Of a DNA stretch of 64,000 bases, positions 26,788-34,729 are shown one piece after another. The notes under the pieces were generated by a model. The model had not been told where the DNA came from, made no database searches, and saw only the letters and a program-made list of their open reading frames with translations. A program made the position numbers and the translations under genes. The DNA lies in NCBI GenBank assembly GCA_019753175.1, contig JAIELK010000003.1, forward strand, positions 62,001-126,000. The letters run 5' to 3'. Numbering within the stretch: the stretch's first letter is position 1; every line of letters begins with the position of its first letter. This stretch comes from Hyphomonadaceae bacterium (lineage in GTDB: Bacteria; Pseudomonadota; Alphaproteobacteria; Caulobacterales; Aquidulcibacteraceae).

Positions 26788-27777
26788 ATGAGCATGTTCG
26801 GTCGCAAAACCTTCGTCGCGGCGCCGACACGTCGCGGCCCGCTCGACAGTTTCTCAGAAACCGTGATCCGGGTGGTCGAGACCATCGGACCGGCCGTGAT
26901 CGGGGTGCGGCGCAAGAGCCGCACACGCGACCTCTATGACGGCGCGGGGTCTGGCGTGATCATCTCGCCGGACGGATATGCGTTGACAAACAACCACGTG
27001 GTGCGGGGCGCGGGGCTCGTCGAGGGCGTGCTGGAAGACGGCAGCGTCGTGAACGCCGAGATTGTTGGAACCGATCCCGACACGGACTTGGCGCTCCTGC
27101 GTTTGAACGGCGGCGGTCATCGCAGCGCCGCGCTCGGCGATTCCGACGCGCTGCGCGTGGGCGAATTGTCGATCGCTATCGGCAACCCGCTCGGGCTGCA
27201 GGCGACCGTCACGGTTGGCGTCATCTCGGCGTTGCGACGGACGCTGCGCGGCGAGAGCGGGCGACTGATCGAGGACGTGATCCAAACCGACGCCGCGCTT
27301 AATCCCGGCAACTCAGGCGGTGCGCTCGTCGACGCTCACGGCGCGGTCGTCGGCGTCAACACGGCGATTATCGGCGGCGCACAAGGCCTCTGCTTTGCGG
27401 TGCCGAGCAACACGGCGAAGGTGGTGCTGCCCGAGCTGATGCGGACCGGGCGCGTCGCGCGGGGCTGGTTCGGCATCGCCGGACAGACGCAAGAGCTGGC
27501 GCGCGCGCTGGTGCGGCGTTTGGGGCTCAGCGGCGAGAGCGGCGTCTTGGTGGTCGCGGTATCGAGCGCCGGCCCGGCGCAGGCGGCGGGCCTTCAGGTT
27601 GGCGACGTCGTGCTGAAGCTCGACGGCGTTGCAACGCCGTCGGTCGACGCCATTCACAAATTGTTGAACCGCGAGCGCATCGGCCGGAGAGTCACGCTTG
27701 AGGTGCTGCGCGATGGCAAGGTGATGCGGCTCGACCTGGCCGTGACGGAGCGGCCAGTAGAGAAAGCGAGCGCGTGA
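26788..27777 (+). CDS. HtrA/DegP-like serine protease with PDZ domain
   Basis: Predicted S1C protease. The 329-residue product has the full triad: His70 (TNNHVV), Asp100 (DPDTDLALL) and Ser176 (NPGNSGGALV). A single C-terminal PDZ domain follows (about 240-320, GVLVVAVSSAGPAQAAGLQVGD in part). Most HtrA proteins are periplasmic, but this N-terminus (MSMFGRKTFVAAPTRRGP) shows no signal peptide or membrane anchor, so location is unclear. The stop is directly adjacent to the end of the convergent grxD gene. Confidence 0.88.
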   Translation: MSMFGRKTFVAAPTRRGPLDSFSETVIRVVETIGPAVIGVRRKSRTRDLYDGAGSGVIISPDGYALTNNHVVRGAGLVEGVLEDGSVVNAEIVGTDPDTDLALLRLNGGGHRSAALGDSDALRVGELSIAIGNPLGLQATVTVGVISALRRTLRGESGRLIEDVIQTDAALNPGNSGGALVDAHGAVVGVNTAIIGGAQGLCFAVPSNTAKVVLPELMRTGRVARGWFGIAGQTQELARALVRRLGLSGESGVLVVAVSSAGPAQAAGLQVGDVVLKLDGVATPSVDAIHKLLNRERIGRRVTLEVLRDGKVMRLDLAVTERPVEKASA

Positions 27778-28107
27778 TCAGGCCGCCGGGGTGAGGCCCT
27801 TTTCGTCGAGAAGCGTTTTTAGCTCCCCGGTCTGGAACATTTCCCGGACGATGTCGCAGCCGCCGACAAACTCGCCCTTGATGTAGAGCTGCGGGATGGT
27901 CGGCCAGTTGGCGTAGTCCTTGACGCCCTGGCGGATGCGCTCGTCGGCGAGCACGTCCACGTCTCGGTACTCAACGCCCATGTGGTCGAGGATTTGGACC
28001 ACCATGTTGGAGAAGCCGCACTGGGGCCGGTCGGCGGTACCCTTCAGGAACAACACCACGTCGTTCTCGGCCACGGTGCGGGCGATTTCGGCCTGAATAT
28101 CGGTCAT
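27778..28107 (-). CDS. grxD: Monothiol glutaredoxin (Grx4/GrxD type)
   Basis: CGFS glutaredoxin that binds and transfers [2Fe-2S] clusters, usually with a BolA partner. The 109-residue product has the active site CGFS with Cys30 (RPQCGFSNMVV), the cis-Pro region WPTIPQLYIKGEFVGGCDI, and the usual C-terminal helix. The ATG at 28107 is chosen because a perfect AAGGAG precedes it and it gives normal length. bolA lies 44 bp upstream on the same strand, matching the conserved BolA-Grx pairing. Confidence 0.96.
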   Translation of the reverse strand: MTDIQAEIARTVAENDVVLFLKGTADRPQCGFSNMVVQILDHMGVEYRDVDVLADERIRQGVKDYANWPTIPQLYIKGEFVGGCDIVREMFQTGELKTLLDEKGLTPAA

Positions 28108-28151
28108 TGCAACTCCTTGAGCGCCGCACGTAATGGCCAGCGCCCGCGCCA

Positions 28152-28391
28152 TCAAGGGCGCGTGCGCGGTGCTGTATCCAGCGCCAGCGCATGGAGTTCA
28201 CCGCCCATTTTCCCCTTTAGAGCGGCATAGACCATCTGGTGCTGCGCAACCCTGGACTTGCCGGTGAACAGGTCTGAGCGGATCGTGGCCTTGTAATGAT
28301 CGCCGTCGCCGGCGAGATCGTCGATGCGGATGTCGCTGTCGGGAAAGGCTGCCGCCAGCAAGGCGTGCAATTGTTCGGCGGGAATGGCCAT
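28152..28391 (-). CDS. bolA: BolA family protein
   Basis: Iron-sulfur trafficking or regulatory partner of monothiol glutaredoxins. The 79-residue product shows the BolA core: a helix LHALLAAAFPDSDIRIDDL, the central GDGDHYKATI strand, and the motif SRVAQHQMVYAALKGKMGGELHALAL with the conserved His. It is shorter than E. coli BolA and resembles the IbaG/BolA3 type. It is first in a two-gene bolA-grxD unit; its promoter would lie in the 28.4-28.8 kb gap, divergent from exbB. Confidence 0.93.
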   Translation of the reverse strand: MAIPAEQLHALLAAAFPDSDIRIDDLAGDGDHYKATIRSDLFTGKSRVAQHQMVYAALKGKMGGELHALALDTAPRTRP

Positions 28392-28793
28392 GTTCGTGGT
28401 TACCGGGGTTGCTTGCAGCCAATTTAGGCGCTTCGGCCTCAGTCCGCACGGTCCGGGCCCCGATCACGAAAGTTTTGGTTGCCCACAGGCGCGCCGGTAA
28501 TGCTATAGGCGGCGACGGGGGCGGGATCGCCCGTGTGGCGGCTCGCCCACTGCACGGGAGCGATTGACAAGGTCTTCGTTTCCGAAAATTTAGGCGGGAG
28601 CGGTTGGACGGCCGCCGGGAAGAAGTCCGCGAACAAGCGGCGCGCCCGGAGACGCCTGGTGGGAGGAGCAACTTGGGCCTCGTTAGAAGGCTCTCTGCGA
28701 CGATCGCCAGATCCATAGCAACCGACGACTCGCACTTCGGCGTACGGGCGCCGGGGTAAGTTGCAAGAGAGACTGCAGGCAGAAGGGCAGACC
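28392..28793. other. Divergent control region between bolA and exbB
   Basis: About 400 bp with no convincing coding frame. It should contain promoters for bolA-grxD (leftward) and the Ton operon (rightward). One good candidate promoter is listed separately. I could not find a clear iron-box palindrome here. Confidence 0.5.
28564..28592 (+). promoter_or_regulatory. Candidate promoter of the exbB-exbD-exbD-tonB operon
   Basis: TTGACA (28564-28569), a perfect -35, is followed by a 17-base spacer and AATTTA (28587-28592). It points toward exbB and would leave a leader of about 190 bases. The -10 is weak, so this is a prediction. Confidence 0.45.
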
Positions 28794-29648
28794 ATGACGT
28801 TGATGAATTCACTGCTGATGTTCGCTCAGCAGGGCGCCGCTCCTGCGGGCCAAGCAGCGACCACAACCACCACCACGCCGCCCCCCACGGTAGCCCCGTC
28901 GGCGGATGAACTCGCTGCGGCGAAGGAACGTGGCGCTGAAGCTGCGGCGGAAGCGGCAGGCCAGCAAGAGGTGAGCCTCTGGGACCTGGTTGCCAAGCTC
29001 AACGAAGTCGAACTCGGCGTCATGATCATTCTGGCGATCTGCGCCATCTATGCCGTCGCGCTGCTGTTTGAGAAGATCTACGTCATGCGCAAGGCTGCGG
29101 GTCAAACCAAGGACTTCCTGGCGTCCTTCCGCAAGGCGAACTCGGTTGAGGAAGCCGAAGCCATCGTGCGCAAACTGCCGGCCTCCGGCATCAAGTCGAT
29201 GTTCGACGCGGGCATGGCGGAAGTCCGCCGCACCCAAGACCTTGGCCTCTACACCATGCGCGACGCGCGCGATCACACCATGCAGCGTGTGGCCTCAGCC
29301 ATGACCACCCGTCAGAACGAGCACCTGGAAGATCTGGGCTCGAGCATGACCTTCCTCGCCTCGATCGGCGCGAACGCGCCGTTTATCGGATTGTTCGGCA
29401 CGGTGTGGGGCATCATGGTTGCGTTCGTCGGTATCGCCGAAAGCCAGACCACATCGCTCGCGGTCGTCGCACCGGGCATCGCCGGCGCCCTGTTGGCCAC
29501 CGCCGCCGGTCTCGTTGCCGCTATCCCGGCGGTGTTGATCTACAACTTCGCCGCCAAGCAGATCTCCAAGCAATCCAACAAGCTTGAGGACTTCGCCGCC
29601 GAATTCATCGCGCTGGTTTCACGCGATATGGACCGTCGCGCGGGCTAA
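28794..29648 (+). CDS. exbB: ExbB/TolQ/MotA family proton channel
   Basis: Membrane channel that, with ExbD, uses the proton gradient to energise TonB. The 284-residue product has an Ala/Thr/Pro-rich N-terminal segment (about 15-45), then a first transmembrane helix (about 65-85). The MotA/TolQ/ExbB core follows ([28 protein letters not shown]), with two further helices ending [16 protein letters not shown]. The ATG at 28794 is preceded by GAAGGGCAG. Two exbD genes and a tonB follow within 28 bp, indicating one operon. Confidence 0.93.
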   Translation: MTLMNSLLMFAQQGAAPAGQAATTTTTTPPPTVAPSADELAAAKERGAEAAAEAAGQQEVSLWDLVAKLNEVELGVMIILAICAIYAVALLFEKIYVMRKAAGQTKDFLASFRKANSVEEAEAIVRKLPASGIKSMFDAGMAEVRRTQDLGLYTMRDARDHTMQRVASAMTTRQNEHLEDLGSSMTFLASIGANAPFIGLFGTVWGIMVAFVGIAESQTTSLAVVAPGIAGALLATAAGLVAAIPAVLIYNFAAKQISKQSNKLEDFAAEFIALVSRDMDRRAG

Positions 29649-29675
29649 GTTCCATCAAGCACTGGAGGAAGCCCG

Positions 29676-30134
29676 ATGGCGGGTAAAGTCTCATCCGGCG
29701 GCGGCAAACGCGGCCGCATGGAGGTGACGGCGGATCCAAACGTGATCCCCTTCATCGACGTCATGCTCGTTCTGCTGGTGATCTTCATGATCGCCGCGCC
29801 GATCTCGAGCGTTGATATCCAAGTCGACATGCCGGGAGCGCGGATCGATCCGTCGAAACGTCCGCCGCGCCCGACTTGGATCTCAGTCAACGAAAACGGC
29901 CAAGTGTTCGTCATGAACGACGAGGTCACAATGGCCGATCTCGGAGAGGAGACGTTCGAAGCTGTGAACGAGAACTCGCCGCAATTGCGTGGCGATCGCG
30001 ATGAGATTTTGGACCAGCGCATCTACATTCGCGCTGACTCAGGCATCGCCTATCGCAACGTCGTTCGTGTGATGAACCGCCTGCAAGACAAGGGCTTCAC
30101 CAAGATCGGCTTCGTCGCCGAAGACCAGAGGTAG
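29676..30134 (+). CDS. exbD: ExbD/TolR family protein (first copy)
   Basis: Partner of ExbB in the proton-driven motor. The 152-residue product has a short cytoplasmic N-terminus, one transmembrane helix with the essential membrane Asp in NVIPFIDVMLVLLVIFM, and a periplasmic domain ending RLQDKGFTKIGFVAEDQ. It is about ten residues longer than E. coli ExbD. It lies 27 bp after exbB and 4 bp before the second exbD. Confidence 0.93.
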   Translation: MAGKVSSGGGKRGRMEVTADPNVIPFIDVMLVLLVIFMIAAPISSVDIQVDMPGARIDPSKRPPRPTWISVNENGQVFVMNDEVTMADLGEETFEAVNENSPQLRGDRDEILDQRIYIRADSGIAYRNVVRVMNRLQDKGFTKIGFVAEDQR

Positions 30135-30138
30135 GCCC

Positions 30139-30609
30139 ATGGGTGCAAAAGTCTCTTCGGGCGGCGGCAAAGGGCTGCAGCCCAATTCTGAACCGAATGT
30201 CATCCCGTTTATCGACATTCTTTTGGTGCTGCTGATCATCTTCATGGTGACCGCGCCAATCCCGACTGTCGACATTCGTGTCGACCTTCCGCCGCCGAAC
30301 CCGGTGCCCATTCGCCTTGAGGGTCTTAACCCGACCATCGTCGGCATCCGCGAAACCGCGGCCGGTCTGCAAGTGTTCGTCGATGAGCAGATCGTGCCGA
30401 CCGGCGGCAATTTGGGTCAGATCACCCTTGAGCACGCGATCCGCAACAATCCGGCGCTCAACACCGAGGATATCTATGCAGAAGCCCGGATCTTCGTGCG
30501 CGCGGACCAAAGCACTGCCTACGGCAATGTCGTGAACGTGATGAGTGAACTTCAGGAAGAAGGTTTCGCGAAGGTGGGTATCTTTGCCGAACTGGCGAGC
30601 GAGGGGTAA
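30139..30609 (+). CDS. exbD: ExbD/TolR family protein (second copy)
   Basis: Second ExbD in the same operon. The 156-residue product keeps the membrane Asp (NVIPFIDILLVLLIIFM), a Pro-rich segment after the helix (VDLPPPNPVPIRLEGL), and a periplasmic domain ending ELQEEGFAKVGIFAELA. It shares the N-terminal SSGGGK stretch and overall plan with the first copy but differs along most of its length, so it is a diverged duplicate rather than a recent one. Two ExbD proteins with one ExbB is common in alpha- and gammaproteobacterial Ton systems. Confidence 0.93.
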   Translation: MGAKVSSGGGKGLQPNSEPNVIPFIDILLVLLIIFMVTAPIPTVDIRVDLPPPNPVPIRLEGLNPTIVGIRETAAGLQVFVDEQIVPTGGNLGQITLEHAIRNNPALNTEDIYAEARIFVRADQSTAYGNVVNVMSELQEEGFAKVGIFAELASEG

Positions 30610-30614
30610 GGCCA

Positions 30615-31208
30615 ATGTTGAACCTTCGCCTTATATCGCTCGGCTTGGCGACACTGATCTGCGGCGCCCTCGGCTATCTCGCGTTCACTGGCAAGTGGAG
30701 CACCGTCACCGATCTCTTCGAAGACGAAGAGGCGGTGAAGGTCGAAATCGAGGAAAAGCAGAAGCCGCCGCCGCCACCACCACCACCACCGGATCGGCCG
30801 CCGCCGCCGCCGCCGCCCGAACAGCGCGTGCCGCCGCCGGACCTCTCCGCGCCGCCGACGCCGACGCCTATTCCGATCGCTGTCGATCCCCCGCCTGCGC
30901 CGCCGACGCCCTCCGTCATCACCAACCCGCAATGGTTGGAGCGCCCTGATGGACGCGACTTCGCGCGCCACTATCCACCGCGCGCGCTTGAACGCGGTCA
31001 GGTGGGGCGCGTGAACCTCGCTTGCATCGTCGCCGCGGATGGTCGCATCGCCTGCACAGTCACGTCCGAGGAGCCGTCGGGTTGGGGCTTTGGCGAAGCG
31101 GCGCTGCGCATCTCGCGCAGCTTTCGAATGTCGCCGCAAACCCGGGACGGCGTTCCGACCTCGGGCGGTCGCGTGAACGTGCCGATCCGCTTCAACCTCG
31201 AAGGCTGA
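30615..31208 (+). CDS. tonB: TonB family energy transducer (first copy)
   Basis: Spans the periplasm to open TonB-dependent outer-membrane receptors. The 197-residue product has an N-terminal anchor (about 6-26), a long Pro-rich linker with two poly-Pro runs (about 50-70), and a C-terminal domain from about residue 105 (HYPPRALERGQVGRVNLAC onward). The C-terminal domain holds a Cys pair (LACIV ... IACTV) and a WGFGEAALRISRSF segment shared with the second TonB. It is last in the operon; a hairpin terminator follows 22 bp downstream. Confidence 0.92.
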   Translation: MLNLRLISLGLATLICGALGYLAFTGKWSTVTDLFEDEEAVKVEIEEKQKPPPPPPPPPDRPPPPPPPEQRVPPPDLSAPPTPTPIPIAVDPPPAPPTPSVITNPQWLERPDGRDFARHYPPRALERGQVGRVNLACIVAADGRIACTVTSEEPSGWGFGEAALRISRSFRMSPQTRDGVPTSGGRVNVPIRFNLEG

Positions 31209-31230
31209 AGCCGGTTCAGACCTCCAACGA

Positions 31231-31263
31231 AAGGCCGCGTGCTGAAAGGCGCGCGGCCTTCTC
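31231..31263 (+). terminator. Terminator after the first tonB
   Basis: AAGGCCGCG (31231-31239) pairs with CGCGGCCTT (31252-31260) over a 12-base loop and is followed by CTCG. The stem is strong but the T-run is short. It separates the four-gene Ton operon from the second exbD-tonB unit. Confidence 0.65.
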
Positions 31264-31350
31264 GCATTCGTGAACGCGATCAATCGCCCGTGAGTTGGCC
31301 GCAACGCCAAGACGCGCGACCCTCTTCGCGGGCAACGTGGGAGGTCGTCC

Positions 31351-31800
31351 ATGCGCGCACTCATCAAGCGATCGGTTCCTAGCCATCCGAACGCGGAGCC
31401 CAACGTCATTCCATTCATCGACGTGCTGCTGGTGCTGTTGGTGATCTTCATGGTCACCGCGCCGAAATCGACCGTCGATCTTCAGCTGCAGCTGCCTGGG
31501 CCGAATCCGACGCCCATGCACCGCGATGTGGTTATGATCGAACTGCGTGACGGCGGCGGCGGCGGCGCGCTTGTCTCCGTTGACGGTGTGGCGACCACAA
31601 TGGCCGAGCTACCCCGTGCAGCCTTGGCGCGCGGTGTTTCGCTCGGGCAGGCGAGCGAGGACGTGCTGGACGAGATGCATTTCATGGTCCGCGCCGAGCA
31701 GGACATCGCCTACGCGCACGTGGTCTCGGCGATCGATTCTCTGCAGCATGCGGGCTTTGCGAAGGTCGGTGTGTTCTCGCAGTCGGCGGACGAAACCTGA
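31351..31800 (+). CDS. exbD: ExbD/TolR family protein (third copy)
   Basis: Third ExbD-like protein at this locus. The 149-residue product retains the membrane Asp (NVIPFIDVLLVLLVIFMVTAP) and the periplasmic domain, with a Gly-rich insertion (DGGGGGAL) in its middle. The N-terminus (MRALIKRSVPSHPNAEP) differs from the other two copies. It follows the terminator and is transcribed with the second tonB, 115 bp downstream. No exbB accompanies it, so it probably shares the ExbB of the preceding operon. Confidence 0.92.
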   Translation: MRALIKRSVPSHPNAEPNVIPFIDVLLVLLVIFMVTAPKSTVDLQLQLPGPNPTPMHRDVVMIELRDGGGGGALVSVDGVATTMAELPRAALARGVSLGQASEDVLDEMHFMVRAEQDIAYAHVVSAIDSLQHAGFAKVGVFSQSADET

Positions 31801-31915
31801 TCGATGCCGCACATGTGATGGTGTTCGCGCGTGCGTGATTGGCCGCGCGCGCCGAGGTGCGAGAGCCTTCCAATGACGAGCTGGCGAGAGACCAGCCGCG
31901 CATGGGAGGCTTCAG

Positions 31916-32509
31916 ATGACCCAGATCAATGCACTGCGGGCGCGCTCGCTCGCCGCTTCCTCATTGTTGCTCGGCGCCGCTGTTGTGGCGGCGCTCAGCA
32001 TGGCGGTGACGCATACTCAAACCATGACCGGGCGCGATTACACGCCGATCACGGTGGTTTCGGCACCGCCTGCGCCCACGCCCACGCCGCCGGCGCCGCA
32101 GCCGCTGCCTTCGCCGACCGCGCCGGTCTCAGGGCCCTATGTCGCAGCGCCGGTGTTAGCGCCGGCGCCGACGACAACGGGCGAGCTGCCGATACTAGGT
32201 TTCGCACCCCCCGAAGCAGGCCCCGTCGCCATTGCGTCACCTACGTGGCTGAGGCGCCCGCGAGACCTTGCCCGCTACTATCCGCCGCGTGCATTGGCCC
32301 GCGGCGTGGAGGGTCGCGTCGTGCTCGACTGCGTCGTGCACGCGACCGGGGCGCTCAGTTGCCGGGTGTCGAGCGAGAGCCCCGCCAATTGGGGGTTCGG
32401 CGAAGCTGCGCAACGGATAAGCCGGGAACACCAGATGGTTCCGGCGCGCCGCGATGGCGTGGCCGTCGAGGGGCGATACACCATGGTCGTACCGTTCGAG
32501 ATCGATTGA
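31916..32509 (+). CDS. tonB: TonB family energy transducer (second copy)
   Basis: Second TonB-type protein, 197 residues. It has an N-terminal anchor (about 12-32), a Pro/Ala/Thr linker less strictly poly-Pro than the first copy, and a C-terminal domain from about residue 105 (RYYPPRALARGVEGRVVLDC). The domain carries the same Cys pair and the matching ESPANWGFGEAAQRISRE segment. Strong similarity of the C-terminal domain with a diverged linker suggests a duplicated Ton unit with a different partner receptor set. Confidence 0.9.
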   Translation: MTQINALRARSLAASSLLLGAAVVAALSMAVTHTQTMTGRDYTPITVVSAPPAPTPTPPAPQPLPSPTAPVSGPYVAAPVLAPAPTTTGELPILGFAPPEAGPVAIASPTWLRRPRDLARYYPPRALARGVEGRVVLDCVVHATGALSCRVSSESPANWGFGEAAQRISREHQMVPARRDGVAVEGRYTMVVPFEID

Positions 32510-32606
32510 TCTTACCCTCGGTTTTTCTCATTTTGGCCGCGATTGACCCGCACATGCGCGGGCCGCGAGGGCCAGAGTTCCTATCTCTCTTATGGAGCGA
32601 GTTTTG

Positions 32607-33002
32607 ATGAGAAGAGCGATTGTCGCCGCGGCTGCGGCTCTCTTGATGGGCGCGCCAGCCTTCGCCCAGACGCCGGAAGCGCCCGCGACTCCGATAGCAC
32701 CGGCGGATCCCGGCCCGACCTGTTCTGGCTTCGCTGCGGCGCCCGCCTTGCCCGATGGCGCATCCGCGACCCAACCTCAAATGACGGAAGGCGAGACGCA
32801 GTATCAGGCCTGGGGGCAAGCGACACTGGCGAAGCTGCAAAGCTGCCGGGACGAGATCTATGCGTTGCGCGCCCAGGTGCAGGCCCGCGAGCAAGCATTC
32901 AATGCAACGAACGCCAGTCTGCGCGCGGTCACCGAAACCTGGCAGGCCGACGTCGCCGAATTCAACGAACGCAACCCGCAGCAGCGTCGCCGGGTTCGCT
33001 AG
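32607..33002 (+). CDS. Secreted protein, first of two tandem paralogues
   Basis: Unrecognised periplasmic protein. The 131-residue product has a signal peptide (cleavage likely after PAFA, residue about 20) and a mature part with the motif CSGFAAAPALPDGASA. A helical, probably coiled stretch follows (AKLQSCRDEIYALRAQVQAREQAF). Two Cys residues could form one disulfide. The ATG at 32607 with GGAG upstream is preferred over an ATG five codons earlier. The next gene encodes a paralogue with the same motif and spacing. Confidence 0.65.
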   Translation: MRRAIVAAAAALLMGAPAFAQTPEAPATPIAPADPGPTCSGFAAAPALPDGASATQPQMTEGETQYQAWGQATLAKLQSCRDEIYALRAQVQAREQAFNATNASLRAVTETWQADVAEFNERNPQQRRRVR

Positions 33003-33012
33003 GGGAACGTCA

Positions 33013-33384
33013 GTGCGGGTAGTTTTCAAGCGCGGCGCTTTGGCGGTCTGCGCGGTGGCGATCTTGATGGCGAGTATGGCTGCGTCGGCTTCGGCGCAGC
33101 CAGTCCCTCCCAATTGCGCGGGCTTCGCGTCGCCGCCCGCGCTCCCGGATGGCGCTACCGCAAGTCACGGCCGCATGGCGTCCACCGGGCGCGCGGTAGA
33201 GGCGTGGCGGCTCGAGCGCGAAGGCAAACTGGCGTTGTGTCGCTCCGATATCGACGCACTGCGTGCGCAACTCAACGCTATGGAGCATGCTTTCAATCAG
33301 GCGGGCAGCGAACGGAACAATGTCCTCGGCGCCTGGAACGCCGAGGTGACTGAGTTTACCGAGCGTCGTCGTCGCCGCGATTGA
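33013..33384 (+). CDS. Secreted protein, second of two tandem paralogues
   Basis: Unrecognised periplasmic protein of 123 residues. It has a signal peptide (VCAVAILMASMAASASA, cleavage near residue 28), the motif CAGFASPPALPDGATA, then LALCRSDIDALRAQLNAMEHAFN. Motif, Cys spacing and helical pattern match the preceding gene, so the two arose by tandem duplication. The start is GTG with AGGGGAACG upstream. Its last 29 bp overlap the convergent MFS gene. Confidence 0.65.
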   Translation: MRVVFKRGALAVCAVAILMASMAASASAQPVPPNCAGFASPPALPDGATASHGRMASTGRAVEAWRLEREGKLALCRSDIDALRAQLNAMEHAFNQAGSERNNVLGAWNAEVTEFTERRRRRD

Positions 33385-34654
33385 GCAGCGTTGTCTGCTC
33401 GAGCTTCAGACGCCACAGCGGCGTAAGCAGCGCGAGCGCCAACGAAGCGACCGCCAGCCCTACGGCGGGGATGATCGCAGCCAAACGGGGCCCGAGTTCG
33501 CTCGCCGCGAACCCGACGATGGTCGAGCCGATCGGCGCTCCGCCCATGAAGCCCATGGAATAGACCGCCAGCACGCGCCCCAGGTAGCGCGGCTCGGCGG
33601 CGGCTTGGGTGATGGTCCGGCTTTGGGAAATCGCAACGCCTGCAGCAAGTCCCCACAGCGCCACCAACCCTGCGAACAACAGGAAGGGTTTGGGGATCGC
33701 GAAAGTGAACAGCACGACGGCTGCTATCAGATGCGAAGCGATCAGCGCGCGCCCCGGCTGTTGCAACGGTTTTAGCCTGCTCAGCGCGACGGCCGACAAG
33801 AACGAAGCGCCCCAGAAGAACGCGAACAAGGCGCCGAGCCTGTCTTGTTGGGTCTCGTCATCGCCGCCATAGGCGTCGCGGATGATCAGCGGAAAGAGCA
33901 CCTGAAACGAGCCGATCACGAACACGCCGACATAGGCGGCCGATATCAGCATCGGCCCCATCACCGGGTTCTTGAAGCAGTACGCCACACCCTCGCGAAT
34001 ATCGCGCACCGCACCGCTGATGCTCCTCTCGTGCCCGGTGGGCTTGGGAGCGCGCAGGCCTAATGCGATGGCCGCGCCGACGGCAAGCGTGAGCGCCTGC
34101 AGCGCGATGAAGGCGGCGGGCGAGGGCCCGGCCATGCGCGCCGCCAAGATGCCGGCAATCTGTGCGCCGATCTGCACCGCGGTGGTTACGGCTGCCGCGG
34201 TGGCGATCGACGTTGTGCGCCCGCGCGCCGCTTCGCGTTCGATAACGCCGTTGAGTGCAGCGTCGCGCACCGGCATCATGAACGCCGCGCAAGCACCGAC
34301 GAGTGTCGCGTAGCCGATCAGGAACGAGTAGGTGAGCGCGTTGTTGAGCACCGCCAGGCACAAGCTGATGGAGGCGAATGCGAAGACGAGATGCAAGACG
34401 GCGAGTGTCGGTCCGGCGCGGGCGCGTTCTGCGAGCAGGCCGCCGAAGATAAGCAGACAGAACATCGGCGCCGAAAGCGCCGATTGCGCTAAGCCAACGC
34501 CTTGCGGCGTGGCGTCAAGGAAGAACGCCACCAATGAGGGGAACAGCACGAATTGCATGCCGAAGGCGAAGAAGTAGACGCCGACGAGCGCATAATAGAC
34601 GCCCAATTCCGACACGAACCGCGGGCGGACGTCTGGTGGCTGGTGAGGTCCCAT
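33356..34654 (-). CDS. Major facilitator superfamily exporter
   Basis: Predicted 12-helix transporter of the EntS-like MFS group. The 432-residue product shows regular hydrophobic segments, an early FFAFGMQFVLFPSLVAFFL helix and a mid-protein cytoplasmic loop (RAPKPTGHERSISGAV). The second half is similar (AAEPRYLGRVLAVYSMGFMGG). Substrate unknown; EntS relatives export siderophores or drugs, and iron genes are nearby, but that link is inference. The ATG is preferred over an adjacent GTG. It is divergent from the DUF2336 gene, with a TTAAC CtrA-type half-site between them. Confidence 0.85.
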   Translation of the reverse strand: MGPHQPPDVRPRFVSELGVYYALVGVYFFAFGMQFVLFPSLVAFFLDATPQGVGLAQSALSAPMFCLLIFGGLLAERARAGPTLAVLHLVFAFASISLCLAVLNNALTYSFLIGYATLVGACAAFMMPVRDAALNGVIEREAARGRTTSIATAAAVTTAVQIGAQIAGILAARMAGPSPAAFIALQALTLAVGAAIALGLRAPKPTGHERSISGAVRDIREGVAYCFKNPVMGPMLISAAYVGVFVIGSFQVLFPLIIRDAYGGDDETQQDRLGALFAFFWGASFLSAVALSRLKPLQQPGRALIASHLIAAVVLFTFAIPKPFLLFAGLVALWGLAAGVAISQSRTITQAAAEPRYLGRVLAVYSMGFMGGAPIGSTIVGFAASELGPRLAAIIPAVGLAVASLALALLTPLWRLKLEQTTLLNRGDDDAR

Positions 34655-34729
34655 CACGTCGATTGCAATCCGCTGTCCTTTGCGAGCGTTGACGCCCGAT
34701 TAACGGCGTGCGTGCAGAGCTTTCAACGG

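Noticed and set aside
31801-31915. A separate gene between the third exbD and second tonB
   Set aside because: The 115-bp gap has no start with a ribosome site or coding-like sequence.
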